DNA from: Candidatus Helarchaeota archaeon
GTDB lineage: Archaea; Asgardarchaeota; Lokiarchaeia; Helarchaeales; HEL-GB-A
Direction: 5' to 3'
DNA: 7,517 nucleotides
NCBI GenBank assembly: GCA_016840125.1
Contig: JAEOSY010000510.1
Location: 1 to 7,517, forward strand
Position 1 is the first letter of the stretch. Each line of letters opens with the position of its first letter. Shown one piece after another: positions 1-6,058 of this stretch. The notes below the pieces were generated by a model that ran no database searches, was not told the DNA's origin, and saw nothing but the letters and a program-made list of their open reading frames with translations. Made by a program: the position numbers and the translations under genes.

Positions 1-1
1 A

Positions 2-1522
2 GACGAGATAAGTGTATGCATCGGGGATGGCGGCGAGATAGTAAGTCTGGAATGGGCTTGGAGAGAATTAGTTCCATATAAGCCTACTTATACTATCGAT
101 TTTGAGACCATACTCGAATTGCATGGAATTGATCCTTCTTTGGTTACAGATTATTCCTTGATGTACTATACTGTGCCGCCGATCAAAGAAAGCCTCGTGT
201 ACCCAACGTATGAAGTTGAAATGGCGGTGGAAGAAGCGGAGCAGCAACTTTCATCCATCAGACACATACCGGCGACAGAATTCTCTCCCATTGTTAAAAT
301 AACTGGTCCTGAAGATACCAGCCTCTATTATGAAGATCCAGCAGTCTTCAATTGCACGGTCTCTTTTGGTACCCCTCCTTATACCTATACGTGGGAATCG
401 AATTTTGATGGCGTCCTCAGTAATGAGCCAACATTCACAACCTTAGACTTATCCATTGGATCCAAGGATGGCATTGAGGTGCCTCATACGATAACTCTGA
501 CCGTCGTGGATAAGAACGGACTGGAATGCACAGACGTCATCGTTGTTACAATATATACCCTAAAACCTTCTCCATGGACTGGATTAGAAATTATTACCCT
601 CATTGCGTTAGTGGTGATGGGTGGTACAGCACTCTTCTTACGAGAGAGAAAAAGAAGACTATCCGTATTGATGTTCCTAGCCATGATTTTCCTCAGTTTC
701 ACTTTACTACCTATTACCGTGACCAATACATATCCACGTGGTCACAGCCTGAAAGATTATGACACCACATCCCTAACTAAATTGAGCGACTCTGATGATA
801 AGAGAGAAGTTGGCGTTGAATGGGTGACCTATCCACCAGGAACGAGTGGGGTACCTCCCTTACCAAACACGAAACCTGATGCTGAGGGATTTTACAAAAT
901 GATCGGTGGTGATTATGGGGCGTTTGCTGGATGGAAAAAAAGGTTCAATTGGGGAGATTCTCTCGCCTATGAACAAGACTTCAAATATCAATCCATCGGT
1001 GGAACCGATCATTACTGGGCAGATGCGGTCGATATAACCTATTTCTGCGGACATGGAAGCGGATACGGCTTTTTGTTTACTACGGCGTATGATGATACTT
1101 TCCTGCATTATAGCGAGGCTAGATGGGGAGATGGAGACATGGAGTGGCTGGGTCTGGCTACATGCGAAGCTCTACAGTGGGACACAGATGGGGCTAACGT
1201 ATTCGAAAGATGGGGATCAGCACTCAGAGGTATCCACATGATACTAGGATATCACACGATATGTGAGGATATTGCATTTAGGGGCGTGTACTGGGGACAT
1301 TATATGCGTGTAGGATTTAAGGTGATGGACTCGTGGTTCATGGCAAGCAAGCAAACTGATGGATCGAATAATTGGGCCGCTGTTCTGTATGCAACTAAAG
1401 CTAATGACCCATGGAATCCACCACTGGACGATCCTAGCAACGATCATTTGCATGGAACGGGCTACGTGTGCAGTGATCCAATTCCCGCCAAATGGTTGGT
1501 CTGGATTGCAGTTCAATGTTAG
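2..1522 (+). CDS. Membrane-anchored surface protein, PKD-like plus DUF6345-like domains (5' end outside window)
   Basis: The reading frame is open from base 2 with no stop, and a TTG at 119 lies in the middle of coherent coding sequence, so this is the 3' 506 codons of a longer gene. Residues below count from base 2. An immunoglobulin-like PKD-type beta domain spans about residues 96-187 (ends in alternating hydrophobics, HTITLTVVDKNG). A hydrophobic helix follows (194-213), then RERKRR, then a second helix (about 220-240). The basic turn should be cytoplasmic, placing both the PKD part and the C-terminal domain outside. The C-terminal domain (about 271-500) resembles DUF6345: ITYFCGHGSG with His351, then LGLATCEAL with Cys388. 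The function of DUF6345 is unknown to me; the His-Gly and Cys pattern resembles clan CD cysteine peptidases. Arginine codons are mostly AGA/AGG. The gene is separated from the downstream cluster by 363 bases and is probably unrelated to it. Domain calls are from pattern recognition only. Confidence 0.8.
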   Translation, partial: DEISVCIGDGGEIVSLEWAWRELVPYKPTYTIDFETILELHGIDPSLVTDYSLMYYTVPPIKESLVYPTYEVEMAVEEAEQQLSSIRHIPATEFSPIVKITGPEDTSLYYEDPAVFNCTVSFGTPPYTYTWESNFDGVLSNEPTFTTLDLSIGSKDGIEVPHTITLTVVDKNGLECTDVIVVTIYTLKPSPWTGLEIITLIALVVMGGTALFLRERKRRLSVLMFLAMIFLSFTLLPITVTNTYPRGHSLKDYDTTSLTKLSDSDDKREVGVEWVTYPPGTSGVPPLPNTKPDAEGFYKMIGGDYGAFAGWKKRFNWGDSLAYEQDFKYQSIGGTDHYWADAVDITYFCGHGSGYGFLFTTAYDDTFLHYSEARWGDGDMEWLGLATCEALQWDTDGANVFERWGSALRGIHMILGYHTICEDIAFRGVYWGHYMRVGFKVMDSWFMASKQTDGSNNWAAVLYATKANDPWNPPLDDPSNDHLHGTGYVCSDPIPAKWLVWIAVQC

Positions 1523-1572
1523 AATGAGCGATTTTATCATGTATTCGTCTTCATAGCATCGAAATGACCACA

Positions 1573-1602
1573 ATTTTTATCCTTTTCTTGCTATTTTCTC
1601 TT
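1573..1602 (+). terminator. T-rich probable transcription terminator after the DUF6345-like gene
   Basis: About 50 bases after the stop codon there is a TTTTT run followed by CCTTTTCTTGC and TATTTTCTCTT, a pyrimidine tract on the coding strand with no GC-rich hairpin before it. Oligo-T tracts of this kind act as intrinsic terminators in archaea. This is inferred from composition and position only. Confidence 0.35.
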
Positions 1603-1632
1603 AGCTTGGAAAACAAAGGCGTGATTGATTAA

Positions 1633-1709
1633 GGAGGCACTCAACTGAGTCAAACATCCTCCTGAATAAATTCAGGAGCTTGTAACTAGAACCGGTTTCT
1701 TCTGAAGAA
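1633..1709. repeat. Cluster of short perfect inverted repeats
   Basis: Four palindromes are packed into 77 bases: ACTCA/TGAGT (1639-1650, 2-base loop), CTCCTGAAT/ATTCAGGAG (1659-1678, 9-base perfect arms and 2-base loop), AACCGGTT (1690-1697) and TTCTTC/GAAGAA (1697-1709, 1-base loop). In addition GGAGG at 1633-1637 can pair with CCTCC at 1658-1662, enclosing the first hairpin. Closely spaced subterminal hairpins of this type are typical of IS200/IS605-family ends and TnpB-associated RNA, so a solo element end or MITE-like scar is possible. No transposase gene is intact here. A structured 5' leader RNA for the downstream cluster is the alternative. Confidence 0.5.
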
Positions 1710-1761
1710 TAAGCACCCTATAAATTGCACCTGCCAGCTTTTTTGACAAAATATATGCGCA

Positions 1762-1851
1762 TTAGGAGATTTTAATCAATCCAAGAGATTGTAGAAGAGA
1801 TTTAATGGTTTCTTGTGTTAAGCTATCTAGATGAACAGAATTTTTTGGTTG
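1762..1851 (-). pseudogene. Minus-strand protein-like C-terminal fragment, possible transposase remnant
   Basis: Read on the minus strand, this stretch encodes 29 residues containing SVHLDSLTQETIKSLL and ending LGLIKIS before a TAA. It looks like a real amphipathic C-terminal helix, of the sort that ends some IS4/IS1634-type transposases. Upstream in the same frame it runs into a poly-T (IFYFF) stretch and then into the antisense of the GcvPA-like gene, so no complete gene exists. It lies next to the palindrome cluster, which would fit a degraded mobile element. The peptide is short and chance is a serious alternative; the family link is from memory. Confidence 0.25.
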
Positions 1852-1852
1852 A

Positions 1853-1866
1853 AAAAAATAAAATAT
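1853..1866 (+). promoter_or_regulatory. A/T-rich TATA-like box upstream of the GcvPA-like gene
   Basis: An A/T-only stretch containing AAATAAAATAT lies 20-33 bases before ATG 1886 and 34-47 before ATG 1901. If it is an archaeal TATA box, transcription would begin near 1886-1890. That would exclude the upstream ATG and leave a leader of about a dozen bases carrying the GGAAGGA ribosome site before ATG 1901. The region is generally A/T-rich, so this call is weak. Confidence 0.3.
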
Positions 1867-1887
1867 CTGCAATAAACTCACTTTTAT

Positions 1888-1894
1888 GGAAGGA
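1888..1894 (+). promoter_or_regulatory. Ribosome binding site that decides the start of the GcvPA-like gene
   Basis: GGAAGGA ends 6 bases before ATG 1901. No purine-rich site precedes the upstream in-frame ATG at 1886, where the preceding bases are ACTCACTTTT. The same AAGGA core and similar spacing precede the next gene, so 1901 is the better start. Confidence 0.55.
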
Positions 1895-1900
1895 TACAAT

Positions 1901-3301
1901 ATGAGTAAAAAGAAAAATCTGGTTCTTCCTTACATTCCGAATTCCGTACCCGAAGTTAAAGCTAAAATGCTGGAAGAAATTGGTGTAATGGATATTGAAG
2001 AACTTTATGAAGATATACCCGAAAATCTACGCTTTAAGGGAGAAATGAATCTTCCAAAACCTTTACTTTCTGAATATGCTCTAAAACGACATGTAGAACA
2101 GTTATTGTCAAAAAATCGAACATGCCAAGAATATATTAGTTTTCTGGGTGGTGGTTGCTGGCAGCATTATGTTCCTGCAATTTGTGATGAAATAAACCAA
2201 CGTTCCGAATTTTTAACTGCCTATGCTGGTGAACCCTATGAAGATCATGGCAGATTTCATTCGCTTTTTGAGTATGCGAGCATGATGGGTGATCTCCTAG
2301 AAATGGATGTAGTGAACGTTCCAACATACGATTGGGGACAAGCTGCCAGTACATCGATTCGAATGGCAGAAAGAATTACAGATCGTGATGAAATCCTAAT
2401 TTCCGCAAAGATTTCTCCAGATAGGCTTTTGATAATCAAAAATTATTGCAAACCTGCTATGGAAATTAAATTAGTTGAACATGATCCGAAAACTGGACGT
2501 CTTGATCTTAATGACCTTAAAGATAAAATATCCGCAAGAACAGCGGGAGTTTATTTTGAGAATCCCTCATACCTCGGATTTATAGAGGATCAAGGTCAAA
2601 TTATCTCGGATATTGCACATGAATGTGGTGCGTTAAGCATTGTCGGCGTTGACCCGATTTCCTTAGGTGTACTAGTTCCTCCAATTAAATATGGTGCAGA
2701 CATCGTCTGTGGTGACATTCAGCCGCTAGGTATTCATATGCACTATGGAGGGGGGCTTGCCGGCTTTATTGCGACTCGAGATGAAGAAAAATTTGTAATG
2801 GAATATCCCTCGCGTCTCTTTGGTGTTACACACACTGTTGTGGAGGGCGAATGGGGATTTGGTGATGTAGCTTACGAGCGGACCTCCTTTGATAAGAGAG
2901 AAAAGGGCAAAGAATTCGTAGGTACAATGAGCGCATTATGGGGAATTACCGCAGGAGTATATTTAGCATTACTTGGTCCTCAAGGAATACAAGAAATCAG
3001 TAGAGTAATTATACAGAAGTCCCAATATGCCATGAAAAAACTCTCTGAAATTAAGGGAGTTAAAATTCCGTTTTTTGGATCACCCCACTTTAAAGAATTC
3101 GTTGTGGATTTTAATGGCAGTGATAAAACAGTTAATGAAGTGAATAAAGCTTTATTTGAAAAGGGGATTTTTGGAGGAAAAGATATTTCTCTTGAATTTC
3201 CGGAGTTCGGTACTACTGCACTATACTGTGTTACAGAGATTCATACAAAGGAAGATATTGACAAACTGGTTCAAGCGCTAGATGAATACTTGAATAGATA
3301 A
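1901..3301 (+). CDS. gcvPA: GcvPA-like protein: divergent alpha subunit of split glycine decarboxylase (P-protein)
   Basis: The 466-residue product has the usual GcvPA length and architecture: an N-terminal PYIPNS...EIGV..IEELYEDIP segment, FLGGG..HYVPAICDEI (about 81-98), RSEFLTAY, DPISLGVL, and GDIQPLG (from about 271). As expected for this half, the position equivalent to the PLP lysine has no Lys. In bacteria and archaea with split P-protein, GcvPA pairs with GcvPB to decarboxylate glycine onto lipoyl-GcvH. Here two hallmark motifs are changed. The usual YTPYQPEISQG region reads YAGEPYEDHG, and the RREKATSNICT stretch reads KREKGKEFVGT (residues 332-342, bases 2894-2926). A different substrate or reaction is therefore likely. 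The start at 1901 is chosen for its GGAAGGA site; an in-frame ATG at 1886 would add five residues. A ureohydrolase gene follows after 75 bases and the GcvPB-like partner comes after that. Family membership is confident; glycine as substrate is not. Confidence 0.85.
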   Translation: MSKKKNLVLPYIPNSVPEVKAKMLEEIGVMDIEELYEDIPENLRFKGEMNLPKPLLSEYALKRHVEQLLSKNRTCQEYISFLGGGCWQHYVPAICDEINQRSEFLTAYAGEPYEDHGRFHSLFEYASMMGDLLEMDVVNVPTYDWGQAASTSIRMAERITDRDEILISAKISPDRLLIIKNYCKPAMEIKLVEHDPKTGRLDLNDLKDKISARTAGVYFENPSYLGFIEDQGQIISDIAHECGALSIVGVDPISLGVLVPPIKYGADIVCGDIQPLGIHMHYGGGLAGFIATRDEEKFVMEYPSRLFGVTHTVVEGEWGFGDVAYERTSFDKREKGKEFVGTMSALWGITAGVYLALLGPQGIQEISRVIIQKSQYAMKKLSEIKGVKIPFFGSPHFKEFVVDFNGSDKTVNEVNKALFEKGIFGGKDISLEFPEFGTTALYCVTEIHTKEDIDKLVQALDEYLNR

Positions 3302-3352
3302 GAATTCAAGGGGTTATTAGTTGTTAAGCTTTGTTATTCGATTGATAATTGG

Positions 3353-3360
3353 TATAAATA
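3353..3360 (+). promoter_or_regulatory. TATAAATA box upstream of the ureohydrolase gene
   Basis: TATAAATA lies about 20 bases before ATG 3377. It can be read as an archaeal TATA box, although it is slightly too close to the start codon for a leader carrying the ribosome site. It can also be read as a bacterial -10, with TTGTTA at 3331-3336 as a -35 and a 16-base spacer. Either way this gene may have its own promoter inside the cluster. Confidence 0.4.
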
Positions 3361-3363
3361 GTA

Positions 3364-3370
3364 GAAGGAG
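3364..3370 (+). promoter_or_regulatory. Strong ribosome binding site for the ureohydrolase gene
   Basis: GAAGGAG ends 6 bases before ATG 3377, a strong match to the 16S anti-Shine-Dalgarno, and it fixes this ATG as the start. Confidence 0.65.
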
Positions 3371-3376
3371 TAAAAA

Positions 3377-4360
3377 ATGAATACCAAATTTCCTAAACAT
3401 GAGTCAACTGAGGAGAATAGTTACAATAGCATGTCTGCACCACGATACACCGGTATCGCGACTTTCATGCGTACACCACTTGTTCGTGAACCGGCGAATT
3501 TGGATATTGCACTAATCGGTGTGCCATTCGACGGGGGAGTAGAAAACCGAGCTGGTGCACGTCATGGACCGCGTGAAATTCGTAATATGTCTAGTTTGAT
3601 ACGCACTATCCATCATGTCACTAGAGTCAATCCTTACGAACTTTGTCGCATTGCAGATATGGGCGATGTTCCAATCACCCGCGCTTATCATTTTGAGTCA
3701 GTTATCAATGATATTACTGCATTTTACAGCAAAATACATGCTGCGGGTGTTGTACCCCTTAGTGCGGGAGGAGATCATTCAATCACTTTGCCAATTTTAC
3801 GTACCATTGCTAAAAATCGACCTGTAGGTTTGATTCATATTGATGCCCACACCGACACTTGTGATGAGGAGATGGGCTATAAATTCAGTCATGGCACACC
3901 ATTTCGCCGGGCTGTAGAAGAAGGGCTCCTTGATCCCAAACGGATGATACAGATCGGAATTCGCGGTGCACAAAACACAGAAGAAGGTTGGAATTTCTCC
4001 CTTGAATCTGGTATTCGTGTCATCTTCATGGAGGAGTTTGTCAAGTTGGGTGTAGAATCGGTGATTACTGAAACTCGGCGTGTAGTCAACAATGGTTCCA
4101 TTTACGTCTCATTCGATGTGGATTCCCTCGATCCAGCTTTTACTCCGGGTACTGGTACACCGGAGGTTGGCGGAATCACTCCTAGAGAGGCACAAGCATT
4201 GATACGTGGTCTACGCGGTCTAAATTTAATTGGTGGTGATGTGGTCGAAGTGGCACCACCTTTTGATCCTTCAGGGAACACCGCACTTGTCGGTGCCACG
4301 ATAATGTACGAGATTCTCTGTATTCTAGCTGAATCTGTCGCTAAAAGCAAAAAAAGTTAG
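3377..4360 (+). CDS. speB: Agmatinase / guanidino-acid ureohydrolase (arginase superfamily)
   Basis: This 327-residue cytosolic enzyme should hydrolyse a guanidino group to urea and an amine with a dinuclear metal centre, usually Mn. All six expected ligands are present: His134 in AGGDHS, Asp156, His158 and Asp160 in HIDAHTDT, and Asp247 and Asp249 in SFDVDSLDP. The signatures PGTGTPEVGGIT and DVVEVAPPFDPSGNTALVGA are intact, and the length is normal. The segment HGTPFRRAVEEGLLDPKR (from His172) and the DGGVENRAGARHGPREIR block resemble guanidinobutyrase/guanidinopropionase-type members more than E. coli SpeB, so the substrate may be a guanidino acid rather than agmatine. It sits between the two P-protein-like halves, 75 and 86 bases away. 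Its arginine codons are almost all CGN (21 of 23), unlike all neighbours, and local GC looks higher, suggesting separate acquisition. The family is certain; the substrate is open and the speB symbol is generic. Confidence 0.93.
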   Translation: MNTKFPKHESTEENSYNSMSAPRYTGIATFMRTPLVREPANLDIALIGVPFDGGVENRAGARHGPREIRNMSSLIRTIHHVTRVNPYELCRIADMGDVPITRAYHFESVINDITAFYSKIHAAGVVPLSAGGDHSITLPILRTIAKNRPVGLIHIDAHTDTCDEEMGYKFSHGTPFRRAVEEGLLDPKRMIQIGIRGAQNTEEGWNFSLESGIRVIFMEEFVKLGVESVITETRRVVNNGSIYVSFDVDSLDPAFTPGTGTPEVGGITPREAQALIRGLRGLNLIGGDVVEVAPPFDPSGNTALVGATIMYEILCILAESVAKSKKS

Positions 4361-4421
4361 ATTTCATAATTTGTTACAAAATGTAGTTTAAAACATTAAA
4401 TTAAGAAAAATAAACTTACTG

Positions 4422-4430
4422 TATAAATTT
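4422..4430 (+). promoter_or_regulatory. TATAAATTT box upstream of the GcvPB-like gene
   Basis: TATAAATTT is centred about 21 bases before ATG 4447, almost the same sequence and distance as the TATAAATA box of the preceding gene. No good -35 hexamer is seen at bacterial spacing, which favours an archaeal reading here. It may drive an internal transcript. Confidence 0.35.
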
Positions 4431-4431
4431 T

Positions 4432-4439
4432 AAAGGAAG
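4432..4439 (+). promoter_or_regulatory. Ribosome binding site for the GcvPB-like gene
   Basis: AAAGGAAG lies 7 bases before ATG 4447. A second in-frame ATG at 4453 would be too far from it, so 4447 is preferred. Confidence 0.5.
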
Positions 4440-4446
4440 AAGACCT

Positions 4447-5994
4447 ATGGATATGAAAACGAAACTTAAAAAATTTCATCAGGCTAAATGGGATGAGCCT
4501 ATTATTTACGAATTAAGTACCGAGGGAGAACGCGGCATTTTGATGCCTGAAATTGAGAAGGAAATAGAAAAAGTTGTGGGCGATGGTTTATCCAACTTAC
4601 CAGAGCATATGATAAGAAAACAAGCACCTACCCTTCCAGAACTTTCTCAAATGCGAGTCCTTAAGCATTACCTTCGTTTATCTCAAGAAACGCTTGGGGC
4701 GGACTTAAACATTGATATAGGGCAAGGAACCTGTACAATGAAGTACAGTCCAAAAATCAATGAACAATTCGTCAAATCTCCTAAATTAGCTGAACTTCAT
4801 CCCTCACAAGAGGAAAGCACCGTTCAAGGGATTTTAGAAATCATCTATAAAACTGATCTTTTTTTAAGAGAGATTTCAGGATTGGATAAATTTACTTTTC
4901 AACCAGGTGGTGGTAGTCAGGCAATACATGCAATGGCTTCTATAATTCACGCTTATCATGATTATAATGGTGAGTCAGAAAAAAAGGATGAGATTATCAC
5001 AACCATGTTTTCACATCCCTCAGATGCGGCTGCAGCATCTGTAAAAGGATACAAGGTATTTAGTATTTATCCAAACGAAGATGGATTACCTGATCTTGAA
5101 GCCTTGAAAGAAATTCTATCTGATCGCACTGCTGGATTATTAATCACCAATCCGGAAGATACGGGAATTTTTAATCCTAAAATGGCTGAATTTACAAGAC
5201 TTGTTCATGAGGTAGGGGGTCTGTGTGGCTATGATCAAGCTAATGCAAATGGTGTGCTTGGGATTGCCAGGGCAAAAGAAGCTGGATTTGATATGTGTTT
5301 TTTTAACCTTCATAAGACTTTTTCTTCCCCTCATGGTTGTGGTGGTCCTGCCACAGGCGCCCTTGGTGTAACTAAAGAGCTTTCGAAGTACTTGCCTGTG
5401 CCCTTAGTGGAATTTGATGGAGAGAGGTATTATTTGGAGTACGATATCCCAAACAGCATAGGGAAGGTAAGAGGATTCTACGGTGTGGTTCCAGCTATAC
5501 TGCGAGCATATGCATGGATTATGAGTTTAGGGAGCGAAGGATTAAAAGAGGTTTCTCGTATAGCCGTATTAAATAATAATTATCTCTTAAAAAAGGTCTT
5601 AGAGATTCGAGGTGCAAGTGCACCTTACGCGAAAGGAAGGCATAGAATTGAACAAGTACGTTATAGTTGGGAAGAACTTACCAAGGAAACAGGGATACAA
5701 ACAGAGGATATTACTTGTAGAATGATTGATTTTGGATTCCATATGTGGTCTAGTCACCATCCATTTATCGTTCCCCAGCCTTTCACCCTCGAACCGACCG
5801 AATCTTATTCGAAGGCTGAATTAGACGAATATATTGCCGGACTGAAACAGGTAGTAGAAGAAGCCTACACGAATCCAGATCTTGTTAAGAGTGCCCCTCA
5901 TAACAGTGTCGTTCATAAAATTGAAACAGACTCATTTGATGACCCGGCCAAATGGGCTATCACTTGGCGGGCGTATTTGAAGAAGTATAAATAG
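4447..5994 (+). CDS. gcvPB: GcvPB-like protein: divergent PLP-binding subunit of split glycine decarboxylase
   Basis: This 515-residue protein is recognisable as the PLP-carrying half of a split P-protein. KHYLRLSQ and GTCTMKYSPKINE (from residue 94) match the family, LHPSQEESTVQG follows, and NLHKTFSSPHG contains the PLP lysine, Lys290. The C-terminal part with PFTLEPTES and DLVKSAPHNSVV also matches; the whole is slightly longer than usual. Differences from canonical GcvPB are clear. The HGTNPAS block near the active site reads HPSDAAAAS (His190 kept), the LQP..GA.GE-type block reads FQPGGGSQAI, and the glycine after KTFS.PHG is Cys298. PLP chemistry is well supported, but glycine cleavage is not assured, and no gcvH or gcvT is in the window. 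The gene is separated from its alpha partner by the ureohydrolase gene, an unusual order, and followed after 64 bases by the kinase gene. The most likely complex is a heterodimer or heterotetramer with the GcvPA-like protein. Confidence 0.85.
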   Translation: MDMKTKLKKFHQAKWDEPIIYELSTEGERGILMPEIEKEIEKVVGDGLSNLPEHMIRKQAPTLPELSQMRVLKHYLRLSQETLGADLNIDIGQGTCTMKYSPKINEQFVKSPKLAELHPSQEESTVQGILEIIYKTDLFLREISGLDKFTFQPGGGSQAIHAMASIIHAYHDYNGESEKKDEIITTMFSHPSDAAAASVKGYKVFSIYPNEDGLPDLEALKEILSDRTAGLLITNPEDTGIFNPKMAEFTRLVHEVGGLCGYDQANANGVLGIARAKEAGFDMCFFNLHKTFSSPHGCGGPATGALGVTKELSKYLPVPLVEFDGERYYLEYDIPNSIGKVRGFYGVVPAILRAYAWIMSLGSEGLKEVSRIAVLNNNYLLKKVLEIRGASAPYAKGRHRIEQVRYSWEELTKETGIQTEDITCRMIDFGFHMWSSHHPFIVPQPFTLEPTESYSKAELDEYIAGLKQVVEEAYTNPDLVKSAPHNSVVHKIETDSFDDPAKWAITWRAYLKKYK

Positions 5995-6030
5995 AAATAA
6001 TCTGGTAATTTGGAAATATTTCCTTCAATC

Positions 6031-6040
6031 TTTTATTTTA
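6031..6040 (+). promoter_or_regulatory. TTTTATTTTA box upstream of the ATP-NAD kinase gene
   Basis: TTTTATTTTA is centred about 23 bases before the TTG start at 6059, at a position like the boxes of the two preceding genes. In A/T-rich spacer sequence this match is weak. Confidence 0.2.
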
Positions 6041-6058
6041 GTAGAAAGATGATTTGAA

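Noticed and set aside
119..121. TTG at 119 as the true start of the DUF6345-like gene
   Set aside because: The frame is open to base 2 and the upstream codons (IGDGGEIVSLEWAWRELVPY) read as coherent protein; there is no ribosome site before 119 and no signal peptide after it.
1244..1573. 109-codon minus-strand open frame
   Set aside because: It is antisense to the well-supported DUF6345-like domain, has no family signature and no ribosome site.
1711..1885. Glycine or guanidine riboswitch upstream of the GcvPA-like gene
   Set aside because: The conserved glycine aptamer cores and the paired ACGR-loop hairpins of guanidine-II are not recognisable in the spacer.
1886..1888. ATG 1886 as the start of the GcvPA-like gene
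   Set aside because: No ribosome site precedes it, and GGAAGGA lies directly after it at ideal distance for ATG 1901; the family N-terminus needs nothing from the five extra residues. It is not fully excluded.
3889..4350. Minus-strand open frames opposite the ureohydrolase gene
   Set aside because: They are mirrors of conserved ureohydrolase motifs, including the metal-ligand region, and have no independent coding signal.
1901..5994. Ordinary glycine cleavage operon
   Set aside because: No gcvT, gcvH or lpd is present, the two P halves are separated by a ureohydrolase, and both lack hallmark glycine-site motifs.
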